This document shows, piece by piece, positions 37,269-45,639 of a stretch of DNA of 64,000 nucleotides; position 1 is the stretch's first letter, and each line of letters starts with the position of its first letter. The notes beneath the pieces were generated by a model, which was given only the letters and a program-made list of their open reading frames with translations, did not search any database and was not told the DNA's origin. Origin of the DNA: Niallia nealsonii (GTDB taxonomy: Bacteria > Bacillota > Bacilli > Bacillales > Cytobacillaceae); assembly GCF_002835805.1 (NCBI RefSeq), contig NZ_PISE01000031.1:62001-126000 (forward strand), read 5' to 3'. A program made the translations under genes and the position numbers.

Positions 37269-38635
37269 GGAAATCAAGGTCAAAACAGCGTTCCATAAAT
37301 CCCTTTCCGCTACTAATAGCTGTTGTTCTTGCAGTCATTTCATTAAGCCTTATCTTCTATCTACTATTTGGGTCATCTCAAGCAAAAGAGGAAAAAGAGG
37401 AAAGTACTGATACCTCTCTTGAAAAAAACAGCCATGAAAATGCAGAGAATAAAAAGGAAGTGGCATCAGCGAAAGAAGTACAATCGGTTAGCAAAGAACA
37501 GCAAAAGAGCGAAGCAACTCTTGGAGCGGAAGATAAGAATACTACCTTTTTTGATGAAAATACTACCATAGAAGAAAAAGTAACTAACTTAGTGGCAAAG
37601 ATGACACTGCAAGAAAAAATTGGCCAATTAATGGTGGTAGGTTTTCAAAGCAACCAACCTGATGAGCATATTAAAACAATGATAAACGACTATAAAGTAG
37701 GCGGAGTCATTTTATTTGATCGTAATATGATAAATCCAGAACAAGTTGCTTCACTAAATAATCAATTGCAGAATCTTGCGATGAAAAACGAAAAACAGAT
37801 TCCATTGACAATCAGCATTGATCAGGAAGGTGGGCAAATTGTCCGCATGAGGGAACAAGTTTCCACTATTCCTTCTCAGCAAAGTCTAGGACAAAAAAAT
37901 AATCCAAAAGCAGTATATGATACTGCTTATCATACAGGTACAGAACTCAGTGCGATGGGGTTTAATGTGAATTTTGCACCTGTTTTGGATTTATCGGATA
38001 CAGATAGCCGCTCTTTTGGCACAGATCCGGAAAAAGTAAATACTCTTGGCAGCCAAGTAGTCACAGGATTAATGGATTCAGGAATGGTTGCAACGTTAAA
38101 GCACTTTCCAGGGAATGGGAGAAGCAATGTGGATCCACATATTGAAACTTCCTCTGTTGAAGCGAATAAATTAGATTTAGAAACAAAAGATATTTACCCA
38201 TTTAAAAAAATGATTGAAAATGTGGACAATAATCGCTTTTATATAATGGTTACACATATTAAGTATCCAACGTATGACAAAGTAAATCCAGCAAGCATTT
38301 CCCCCATTATTATTCAAGATTTACTTAGGAAAGAACTTGGATTTAAAGGAATTGTTGTTACGGACGATTTAGAAATGGGAGCTGTCAACAAATATTTCAC
38401 ATACGAAGATCTTGGTTATAACGCAATAAAAGCGGGAGCAGATATGCTATTAGTCTGTCATACATTTGAAAATCAACAGAGAGTTTTCAATGGAATAATA
38501 AAAGCAGTTGAATCGAAAAAGCTATCAGAAGAACGAATTGATGAATCAGTAAAAAGAATTTTAACAAATAAACTTACAGTAATAAAAAATACACAAGTTG
38601 ATCCAGTAAAAGCAGAAGCGATTATAGGGAAATAA
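37265..38635 (+). CDS. membrane-anchored beta-N-acetylhexosaminidase (GH3, NagZ-like)
   Basis: A 456-residue family-3 hydrolase of the NagZ type with an N-terminal membrane anchor (13-36) and a charged linker, so the catalytic domain (about 105-440) faces outward. The dyad loop KHFPGNGRSNVDPH keeps Asp290 and His292 (NagZ acid/base) although the usual PGHG is PGNG. The nucleophile lies in VVTDDLEMGAV (Asp367). IDQEGGQIVRM is also family-typical. It should release terminal GlcNAc from muropeptides. It is co-translated with the pseudokinase, which links this Hsp70 operon to the cell wall. Confidence 0.9.
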   Translation: MRKSRSKQRSINPFPLLIAVVLAVISLSLIFYLLFGSSQAKEEKEESTDTSLEKNSHENAENKKEVASAKEVQSVSKEQQKSEATLGAEDKNTTFFDENTTIEEKVTNLVAKMTLQEKIGQLMVVGFQSNQPDEHIKTMINDYKVGGVILFDRNMINPEQVASLNNQLQNLAMKNEKQIPLTISIDQEGGQIVRMREQVSTIPSQQSLGQKNNPKAVYDTAYHTGTELSAMGFNVNFAPVLDLSDTDSRSFGTDPEKVNTLGSQVVTGLMDSGMVATLKHFPGNGRSNVDPHIETSSVEANKLDLETKDIYPFKKMIENVDNNRFYIMVTHIKYPTYDKVNPASISPIIIQDLLRKELGFKGIVVTDDLEMGAVNKYFTYEDLGYNAIKAGADMLLVCHTFENQQRVFNGIIKAVESKKLSEERIDESVKRILTNKLTVIKNTQVDPVKAEAIIGK

Positions 38636-38699
38636 AGCAGGGGGCTTTTAGGATAAGTAGTTCAGATAACGTGGAGAAACAATAGAATTAGTATTCAGA

Positions 38700-38731
38700 A
38701 TCGAGTATGAATTTATACTCGGTTTTTTATT
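38700..38731 (+). terminator. terminator of the Hsp70 operon
   Basis: CGAGTAT and ATACTCG pair around GAATTT, followed by GGTTTTTTATTG. Confidence 0.85.
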
Positions 38732-38942
38732 GATGTATAAAGGTTCTCCCTGTTTTTATTATCAAATTAGCAAGTGAAATAGCATGCAATTAAAAGGATT
38801 TAAACATCATTGTCATTTCGGTGTTTAGGATGCGATTAGGATTGATATGTGAAATGACAAAAAACAAAGCAGTAGGTAATTTATGTTAAAATATAATAGA
38901 AGCAAAAAGATGGAATTAAAAGTTTTTTTGAGAGGGAGAGAT

Positions 38943-39197
38943 ATGAAGGTATTAGCTTGGGGATTGATGTTCTTTTACTTACTTATTACAGTATTTTGGA
39001 TAGCAAATTCTCCGCACTTATTCTCATTGGGGGGTGTAATTTTATGGTTGACTTCAATTGTATTAGGGTTTATCACTTATAAACAACTAAAAGAGCCAAA
39101 ACTTATAAAGAAACTTCTATTGTATTCAAGTTCTTTTATGGTGTTTTTGGTTATAGTAACGGGTTTGATATACTTGGCAGTAACTTCTATGCTGTAG
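38943..39197 (+). CDS. small membrane protein, 84 aa
   Basis: An 84-residue protein with three predicted membrane segments (about 3-21, 27-43 and 58-80). ATG 38943 has GGGAGAG just upstream; in-frame ATGs further upstream (38883, 38910) have no site. It is separate from the Hsp70 operon, with a terminator on each side, and I do not recognise a family. Confidence 0.5.
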   Translation: MKVLAWGLMFFYLLITVFWIANSPHLFSLGGVILWLTSIVLGFITYKQLKEPKLIKKLLLYSSSFMVFLVIVTGLIYLAVTSML

Positions 39198-39245
39198 CTG
39201 AAATACAACTAACACGGGATTAAATGAAATAAGTGTAATATAAAG

Positions 39246-39282
39246 ACAAACTCAAACTCATAAGCTCTGAGTTTGAGTTTGT
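39246..39282 (+). terminator. perfect hairpin after small membrane gene
   Basis: ACAAACTCAAACTCA and its exact complement TGAGTTTGAGTTTGT form a 15-bp stem with a 7-base loop. Confidence 0.8.
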
Positions 39283-39385
39283 AAATTAACCAGTCAATAC
39301 TAATGTTAATTAGCTTGTTATTTTAGGTTTCCCTACAATAAAAGAACTAATTACTTTAGAAGCCCTCTTGTTTATTTTAAAAATA

Positions 39386-39401
39386 AATTTTACGCATCCA
39401 A
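39386..39401 (+). repeat. shared upstream element, copy 2 (MoxR/VWA operon)
   Basis: AATTTTACGCATCCAA, then ATGAATATTAAAT. It lies 111 bases upstream of the MoxR-like gene in AT-rich DNA. Confidence 0.82.
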
Positions 39402-39496
39402 ATGAATATTAAATCTAAAACAACTATTATATATTAAAAAATATCTTTAAAGAAAAATAACAACATAAAGCTTTTATTTATAAAGGGAATATAATC

Positions 39497-40618
39497 ATGG
39501 CAGTATACAAAAATGGTATAATAATGGAAAAAAACAAAGTGGGGAATAAAGGATTGAATAATATTTTATCCGTTACACAAACCGAATTATATGAATTTCT
39601 ATTAAATATTGCACCAGTTCGTCCTGTATTCATATGGGGAGCCCCAGGGATCGGCAAATCTTCGATAGTAGAAAATTTTTCTCATGAAGTGGGGATGGAC
39701 TGCGTTTCTTTATTAGGAAGTCAGCTGGCACCAGAAGATATAATAGGTGTTCCTAAAATAGAAAATGGATATAGTGTGTTTTGTCCACCTAAACAAATTG
39801 CAAGAACAAAACCATATGTGCTGTTTTTGGATGAACTGAATGCATGTTCTCAAGAAGTGCAAAAGGCATTTTATAGTTTAATACACGATAAAAGAATTGG
39901 AGAGTATCATTTGCCAAAAGGGTCTATTGTTATTGGAGCTGGAAATCGGGCTCAAGACAGCGCTATTGTAAAACCAATGTCTTCTGCATTAATTAATCGC
40001 ATGGTGCATGTACAATTAAGAGCCTCCCATAAAGATTGGCTGCAGTGGGCTTATGAAAAGGAAATCCATCCATATGTTATAGAGTACATTCAGCTTAGGC
40101 CAGATCATTTATGGAGTGAGCCTCCAAAAATGGAAGAACCATTTTCCACCCCTCGTTCTTGGCATATTTTAAGTGACTGTATGTATGAGTACGGAGAAAA
40201 TATAACAGAACAACAGCTAGAAGTGCTGACATTTTCCTGCTTGTCTCCACACACAGCTGTACAGTTTCGTGCATTTATGAAACAAGTAAGCAATCGATAT
40301 GCCATTGCAAAAATTATATCGGGCGAATTAAAATGGCCAGAGAAACTAGAAGAAAGAGATGTATTATACTTTTTGGCACAGTCTTTTCGCGCACAATTAA
40401 TCAAAGAACTGCCCATTGAAAAGGACGCTGTTTCAACAAATCAGCGGCAGTTAGCCATCCGAGCAAAGGAATTAATCAAAGAACTTTCATCGATTAGTTT
40501 AGAAATGGCTCAAATGGTGATGTCTGAAGGCAAAGGAGAATCTATTCCTTCTTGGTTTATGATGGAGGTTATCCGCGATCTTCCAAGATTGGTTGGAAAA
40601 AGAGATGGAAAGTTATGA
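39497..40618 (+). CDS. MoxR-type AAA+ ATPase
   Basis: A 373-residue AAA+ ATPase. Walker A is WGAPGIGKSS (47-56) and Walker B VLFLDELNA (108-116), followed by sensor-like GAGNR and a NRMVHVQL region. MoxR ATPases remodel partner proteins through a VWA-domain adaptor and the next gene encodes exactly such a partner, overlapping by 4 bases. An AAAGGGAA site precedes the ATG at 39497. The function of this pair is not known; the class acts as protein-assembly chaperones. Confidence 0.92.
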   Translation: MAVYKNGIIMEKNKVGNKGLNNILSVTQTELYEFLLNIAPVRPVFIWGAPGIGKSSIVENFSHEVGMDCVSLLGSQLAPEDIIGVPKIENGYSVFCPPKQIARTKPYVLFLDELNACSQEVQKAFYSLIHDKRIGEYHLPKGSIVIGAGNRAQDSAIVKPMSSALINRMVHVQLRASHKDWLQWAYEKEIHPYVIEYIQLRPDHLWSEPPKMEEPFSTPRSWHILSDCMYEYGENITEQQLEVLTFSCLSPHTAVQFRAFMKQVSNRYAIAKIISGELKWPEKLEERDVLYFLAQSFRAQLIKELPIEKDAVSTNQRQLAIRAKELIKELSSISLEMAQMVMSEGKGESIPSWFMMEVIRDLPRLVGKRDGKL

Positions 40619-42411
40619 GCAAAAAAAAGATAAATTCACAAGATGGAAAAAACAAAAAGCTAATAGAACAAGGAGCAAAACTAGTTAATTCTTTTCCATT
40701 GTTTATGCCGATTTTTGAGGCAGTTGATATAGATTTTCTTGAAATGGAGAAGGAAGAGTGGGCCTATGTAGAAAGTAGCGGGAACATTTTTTTAAATAGT
40801 AATAAAAAAGCTGCTCCAGATGAATGGTCCTATATTATTGCCCATTGTTTATTGCATTTGGCACTAAATCATCCCCAAAAAGAGTCGATGAAAAATCAAG
40901 AATATTGGAATGTTGCATGTGATGTGTATATAACTAGTTTTCTTGCGCAATTAAAATTTGGCAAAGCGCCGCAGCCGTTTGCCAATCCAATCTATGAGAA
41001 TATAAAATCGGAAAAGTCTTTATATGAAAAGCTTTTAGCAGAAGAATTTCCGGATTATTTAAAGGGATATAGCACAATGCCCGGTAAAAGGGATATGTTT
41101 TATAATGGGGAGCTTGACTATTATTGGAGAAGCAATGTAACATATGAGCAATTATTTCAAGAAGGATTAACTAACGCGGTAAAAGCGGCAGTAAGCGTGG
41201 CAGGTGGACATACTGCCAATATAGCTGGTGAAGGAAGAAAAACATCTGCTATATTAGCAAAGGAATGGTTTTTAAGCAGTTATCCGTTATTGGGAGCTTT
41301 AGCCAGTACATTTGACATAATAGAAGACCCGCAAATTTGTATAAGGGAGCAAGTTTCGATTGCAGCCATTTCTATGGAGACAAAAGAAATCTATATAAAT
41401 GCTGCTGCCAATTTGACGGATGAAGAAATGAAATTTGTGATGGCACATGAATTGCTCCATGCAGGGTTAAGTCATTCAAAAAGAAGGAGAGGGAGAGATC
41501 CTTATCTTTGGAATGTAGCATGTGATTTTGTTATAAACGGCTGGCTGATTGACATGCAAATTGGAGATATGCCAGCTATAGGGGGACTTTATGACCCAGA
41601 ATTAAAAGGACTGTCCGCTGAATCCATTTACGACCGAATGGTAGTCGACATGCGTTTATATAGAAAATTAAGGACATTCCGCGGGATTTCAAGTGTGGAT
41701 ATAATAGATAGAACTGAAGCTGATTTTTGGGATCATTCGAAAGGAATGGACTTAGATGCATTTTATCGGCGAGCATTGCGAGAAGGATTAACCTATCACT
41801 TTTCCCAAGATAGGGGCTATTTGCCCGAAGGATTAGTAGAAGAAATCAAAAGTCTCTCGCAACCGCCGATTCCATGGGATGTGGAGCTTTCGAGATGGTT
41901 TGATCGATTATTCCAGCCGATTGAAAAAATAAGAACTTACCAGAGGCCAAGCAGAAGACAAGGTTCTACACCTAATATAGCAAGGCCTAGATGGATTAAT
42001 AGAAGTGATGAAGAAGATGGGAGAACCTTTGCTGTTGTGATTGATACTTCCGGCAGTATGGACCGGGGGCTTCTCGGAAAAGCTTTAGGCACCATTGCAA
42101 GCTACGCAATTGCAAAAGATGTCGAGCGTGTGCGAGTCATATACTGTGATGCATTCTACTATGATGCAGGATACCTAGCACCAGAAGCATTAATGGATAA
42201 GGTGAAAGTGAAAGGAAGGGGTGGCACCATTTTGCAGCCAGCCATCTCTTTTTTAAGAAATACAGAAGACTTTCCTAAAAAAGGACCTATCCTTATTATT
42301 ACAGACGGTGAAATTGACAGGCTGTCTGTGCCAGGAACTCATGCTTTTGTTTTGCCAGAAGGAGCAAGACTTCCATTTATAGCAAAAGGAGAAGTTTTTC
42401 GAATGAAGTAG
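40615..42411 (+). CDS. VWA/metallopeptidase-like (DUF2201) protein
   Basis: A 598-residue soluble protein. The N-terminal half holds two copies of a metallopeptidase-like unit. The first has HCLLHLALNH (77-86), where the catalytic Glu of HExxH is lost, and the second has an intact HELLHAGLSH (278-287). Each copy is followed by WNVACD, showing duplication. The C-terminus (about 470-590) is a VWA domain with MIDAS motif DTSGS (478-482). It starts inside the stop of the MoxR gene (ATGA), so the two are translated together. It probably is the substrate adaptor of that ATPase and perhaps a zinc protease. Confidence 0.88.
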   Translation: MSKKKINSQDGKNKKLIEQGAKLVNSFPLFMPIFEAVDIDFLEMEKEEWAYVESSGNIFLNSNKKAAPDEWSYIIAHCLLHLALNHPQKESMKNQEYWNVACDVYITSFLAQLKFGKAPQPFANPIYENIKSEKSLYEKLLAEEFPDYLKGYSTMPGKRDMFYNGELDYYWRSNVTYEQLFQEGLTNAVKAAVSVAGGHTANIAGEGRKTSAILAKEWFLSSYPLLGALASTFDIIEDPQICIREQVSIAAISMETKEIYINAAANLTDEEMKFVMAHELLHAGLSHSKRRRGRDPYLWNVACDFVINGWLIDMQIGDMPAIGGLYDPELKGLSAESIYDRMVVDMRLYRKLRTFRGISSVDIIDRTEADFWDHSKGMDLDAFYRRALREGLTYHFSQDRGYLPEGLVEEIKSLSQPPIPWDVELSRWFDRLFQPIEKIRTYQRPSRRQGSTPNIARPRWINRSDEEDGRTFAVVIDTSGSMDRGLLGKALGTIASYAIAKDVERVRVIYCDAFYYDAGYLAPEALMDKVKVKGRGGTILQPAISFLRNTEDFPKKGPILIITDGEIDRLSVPGTHAFVLPEGARLPFIAKGEVFRMK

Positions 42412-42460
42412 TTTAAACAGAGAATATCAACTGCTTTTGCAAATCAAAAAAATAAGAGGA

Positions 42461-42499
42461 GAGTGTCCTAAAAGTTGGTGCTTTTGGAACACTCTTTTT
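42461..42499 (+). terminator. terminator of MoxR/VWA operon
   Basis: The GAGTGTCC and GGAACACTC arms, with inner AAAAG/CTTTT pairing, end in TTTTTAATTT. Confidence 0.82.
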
Positions 42500-42530
42500 A
42501 ATTTGGATTAACATGACTAAAATTATAATT

Positions 42531-42548
42531 AATTTTACGCATCCAATA
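42531..42548 (+). repeat. shared upstream element, copy 3 (ECF sigma operon)
   Basis: AATTTTACGCATCCAATA, followed after four bases by TTAATAATTATATATTA. It lies 203 bases upstream of the sigma-factor start. Confidence 0.85.
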
Positions 42549-42733
42549 CAAATTAATAATTATATATTAAAATAAAACAATAAATAAAATAAATTTTTTT
42601 CTAAAAGATTTCTAAATCATTTAAAATATCTTGTTTTATAAACAACTCCATATAATGCAAAAAAAAATAAAAAAATGAAACTTTTTGTCTATCTATATCA
42701 CTCTAATTAATGAAAAGAAGGGAGGGAAACAAA

Positions 42734-43276
42734 ATGAAACATGATATATACACATTAAAAAAAGCAATTCATGGAGACGTTGAAGCCTTTGAGGAACTGC
42801 TTTTTGCAGAAGAAAAAATGCTCTATTATAAAGCACTTTCTTATATTGGCAATAAAGAAGATGCAATGGATGCTATTCAAGAAACTTCCTGCAATGCATT
42901 TCTTTCTATTGGTCAATTAAAAAATCCAGAGTTTTTTTCCACTTGGTTATTTAGAATTCTTATACGTGAATGTTATAGGCTACTTAAAAGGCGAGATCAA
43001 GTCATTCCATATGAAGAAAGTGATCTGTTAAAAAAATTAGATAGCAAACAGGATATAGAAATAGATTCTTTTTATTTAAGCGAGGCACTATCTAAACTTA
43101 ATGCTTCTTATCAAACAGCTATTCTTTTATTTTATTATCATGATCTTTCTATTCAGGAGATTTCAGAGATTATGGAAAAGCCGCTGGGAACAGTAAAAAC
43201 TTATTTGCGCAGGGCAAAGAAAACATTAAAAACTGATTTAGAAAGGAGTTATAAAATAAATGCAAAAATCACCTGA
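42734..43276 (+). CDS. ECF-type RNA polymerase sigma factor
   Basis: A 180-residue sigma factor. Region 2 (about 8-75) has EDAMDAIQETSCNAFLSI and STWLFRILIRECYRLLKRRD, and region 4 (about 115-170) has LNASYQTAILLFYYHDLSIQEISEIM and GTVKTYLRRAKKTLK. ATG 42734 follows GGGAGG by 6 bases. It overlaps the next gene, which encodes a DUF4179 membrane protein with anti-sigma layout. The pair should sense an envelope signal. One shared 18-bp element lies upstream, so the sigma factor may belong to, or control, the same regulon as the Hsp70 operon. Confidence 0.93.
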   Translation: MKHDIYTLKKAIHGDVEAFEELLFAEEKMLYYKALSYIGNKEDAMDAIQETSCNAFLSIGQLKNPEFFSTWLFRILIRECYRLLKRRDQVIPYEESDLLKKLDSKQDIEIDSFYLSEALSKLNASYQTAILLFYYHDLSIQEISEIMEKPLGTVKTYLRRAKKTLKTDLERSYKINAKIT

Positions 43277-44354
43277 TCATTTAAATGATTTTCCAAAAGA
43301 AGAAGTTCGTTCCGCTATACGCGCAGGCATTCTCCAGGCGGAAGCGCAGCAGAATGTCTACATAAATAATAAGCATCGTAATCGAAAAAACATTAGAAAA
43401 CGAAACATAGTCTATACATTAGCTGGTCTGGCTGCTGCTTTTGGTATATTGGTTGGCTCTTCTTATCATTCGCCAGCACTAGCAAGCAGCTTATCTCAGA
43501 TTCCTATTATCGGTTCTGTATTTGGAGATTCTAATGTAGTTGGTTTAAAACAAGCGCAAAAAAATGGGCTGACGAACAAAATTGGCGAAACACAAACAAT
43601 CAATGGAATATCTGTTACGATTGAAGAAATATTATATGATCAAAATGCCATTACAGTTGGTTATAAAATAGAAGCAGAAAAAGAATTGGGAGAAAACTAT
43701 TTTGGCTCTGGTGCAAATTTTACTATTAATAAAACATATTCACCTGTAGGTTCGGGTGGATATGGAGAAAATATTCAATTGTCAACGGTTCGGACTGCCA
43801 TTCAAGAGTTAACAGTAACAAAGGATTTGCCAAATGCATTTGAACTAGGAATAGTATTACATGGAGACAAGGGGGAAACCTGGTATTTCTCTGCTCCGAT
43901 TAAGAAAATTACAGACATTAAGAAAATTCCTATTCAGCATTCCCAAAAAGCAAGCGGAATTAATCTTACTGTAACGGAAATTACTTTAAGCAAAACGGGG
44001 GTGGGCTTATCTTTTGAGAGTTCGGAAAAAGGAACAGATTTTGAAAAAAATCGCGCAAGTTTTATAGAATTTAAGTTAGTCGATCAAAATGGAAAAGAAG
44101 TGAAAAGTTATTCTGGCGGAGGAATGGGACAAATTATAAAAAATAACATAGTTTTTACAAGCACCAAAAAGTTTGATCCTATTGATTCAGACATAAAAGA
44201 ACTAACCATTATTCCTTATTTGGCCCTTCCTGAGAACGGTGGAGGGATAGAATGGGGTGAAAATGGAGAATCTAATGAACTGGAGTTTAAAAGAGATTCT
44301 TTACAGTCAGTTGACTTTAAATCGTTTAAAGTGAAGATTCCAGAAGAAAACTAA
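43260..44354 (+). CDS. DUF4179 anti-sigma-type membrane protein
   Basis: A 364-residue protein overlapping the sigma gene by 17 bases. The first about 55 residues are cytoplasmic and basic, one membrane segment spans about 56-73 (YTLAGLAAAFGILVGSS), and the rest is outside. The extracytoplasmic part opens with the DUF4179 pattern (QIPIIGSVFGDSN, GLTNKIGETQTINGISVTIEEILYDQ), the family usually encoded with ECF sigma factors as anti-sigma. It should hold the sigma factor inactive until an envelope signal. GAAAGGAG precedes the ATG. Confidence 0.85.
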   Translation: MQKSPDHLNDFPKEEVRSAIRAGILQAEAQQNVYINNKHRNRKNIRKRNIVYTLAGLAAAFGILVGSSYHSPALASSLSQIPIIGSVFGDSNVVGLKQAQKNGLTNKIGETQTINGISVTIEEILYDQNAITVGYKIEAEKELGENYFGSGANFTINKTYSPVGSGGYGENIQLSTVRTAIQELTVTKDLPNAFELGIVLHGDKGETWYFSAPIKKITDIKKIPIQHSQKASGINLTVTEITLSKTGVGLSFESSEKGTDFEKNRASFIEFKLVDQNGKEVKSYSGGGMGQIIKNNIVFTSTKKFDPIDSDIKELTIIPYLALPENGGGIEWGENGESNELEFKRDSLQSVDFKSFKVKIPEEN

Positions 44355-44418
44355 AAGAGAGTGTATATAAAAAGGTATTGGGCAAAACAAAAAATTAGTC
44401 CTAAATAGATTAGTTCTC

Positions 44419-44443
44419 AGCCGTCGAGATTTTCTCGACGGCT
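44419..44443 (+). terminator. terminator of sigma/anti-sigma operon
   Basis: AGCCGTCGAGA and TCTCGACGGCT form a perfect 11-bp stem with a TTT loop, followed by ATTATTTTA. Confidence 0.85.
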
Positions 44444-44600
44444 ATTATTTTATCTATTTATCTAATAGATTAAGTTAAAAGGAATAACGGCAGTAAAATA
44501 AAAATGCTGAGATCCTTTTTTTCAACTAATTTAAAAGTGTCTTTTTTAAAATTTTGTGGACTTTCAACATACTTTGATGGAATAAAAACTTAATAACGCA

Positions 44601-45233
44601 TTAACCAAATAGTGCATTCATTCCCTGATATCCAAAATATAGGCCAAATAAAATTAATGATACTCCCGAAATAATGGAGATAGTGATTAGACTTTTTATA
44701 TGGAGCAACTTCCGGAAGCCTGAAGTGAGTGCAGCCACAAAAATATCCCAACAAGTTAGGCCTAGAAAAATCATGCTACTATAAATTAATAGGGATTCGG
44801 TACCATTCGTTTGAGCGGTTTTTGCTAAGACAGATCCATAAATGCCTAACCAAAACAAAATGGATAGTGGACTGGTAATAGACATGATGAATCCTGTAAG
44901 AAAGCACCTAAATAAGGATTCTTTATTTCGAGTATAAGCAAGGTTAATCGTATTTGCATTTTTAATGCTTTCGAATCCGGAATAGATAAGAACAAAGCCG
45001 CCAAATAGCCAAAGAAAAATCTGAACGATAGGAATTCCAAGAAATTGAACCATCCCTAAATAAACCATTAACATAAAGATACCATCTGCAATCATGGATC
45101 CAGCCCCTACAACCCACGCATGCCAAAACCCATTCTTTATCCCTTTATCCAATCGGGCAGAATTTACTGGACCAATTGGAGCTGCCAAAGTAAATCCCAA
45201 AATTATATAACTGACCAGAATTCCTATACTCAA
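44601..45233 (-). CDS. LysE/RhtB-type amino-acid exporter
   Basis: A 210-residue protein with about six hydrophobic segments. The N-terminal GFTLAAPIGPVNSARLDKGIKNGFWHAW is the signature of LysE/RhtB exporters, and TSPLSILFWLGIYGS is the second conserved motif. It should export an amino acid or derivative; which one is unknown. GGAG precedes the ATG on the minus strand. It is monocistronic. Confidence 0.88.
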   Translation of the reverse strand: MSIGILVSYIILGFTLAAPIGPVNSARLDKGIKNGFWHAWVVGAGSMIADGIFMLMVYLGMVQFLGIPIVQIFLWLFGGFVLIYSGFESIKNANTINLAYTRNKESLFRCFLTGFIMSITSPLSILFWLGIYGSVLAKTAQTNGTESLLIYSSMIFLGLTCWDIFVAALTSGFRKLLHIKSLITISIISGVSLILFGLYFGYQGMNALFG

Positions 45234-45639
45234 AGTACCACTCCATCCTGCTTAATGTAACAACTTGTACATTTTATGAAAAATATATTCATTCATGCTA
45301 ATAAATGAAATGTTTTCAGAATCCTTTGTGTAGAGAGGATACCATACTCTCTATATCTTTGTAGAATCAATAATGAGCTTTAATATTTCTAGTTCAAAAT
45401 TAGAGAAAACAATGAAGCTTAAGTGTGGGGAAACAGCCTGTAAATACGTGATTAACTTAACTAACCATAAAAGCTTTCACTGATGGAAGTTTCATTTTTT
45501 GCTCCGTCCGTTTATTTCTAGAAATAGGCTAAAACACAGTGGCAAATGAAAAAGCGGATTCATATGGTAAACATAGTTAAAAATCTACAAAAAGAAAAGA
45601 AACCATTAATTATTGGTTAAATGGGGGTATTTCATTTTT
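45234..45639. other. intergenic before asnA, no T-box found
   Basis: This 406-base gap contains no T-box motif (AGGGTGGNACCGCG-like) and no clear terminator. A CACTGATGGAAGTTTCATTT segment (near 45479) resembles CACTGATTGAAGTTTCACTT in the insertion at 24709-24755 and may be a fragment of the same repeat. Confidence 0.4.

Noticed and set aside
38828-38840. AGGATGCGATT near 38.8 kb, partly like the reverse complement of the shared upstream element
   Set aside because: Only the seven bases GGATGCG match and the flanks differ, so it is not a copy.
45234-45639. Possible asparagine T-box leader before asnA
   Set aside because: No T-box bulge sequence, specifier stem or terminator/antiterminator pair is visible.
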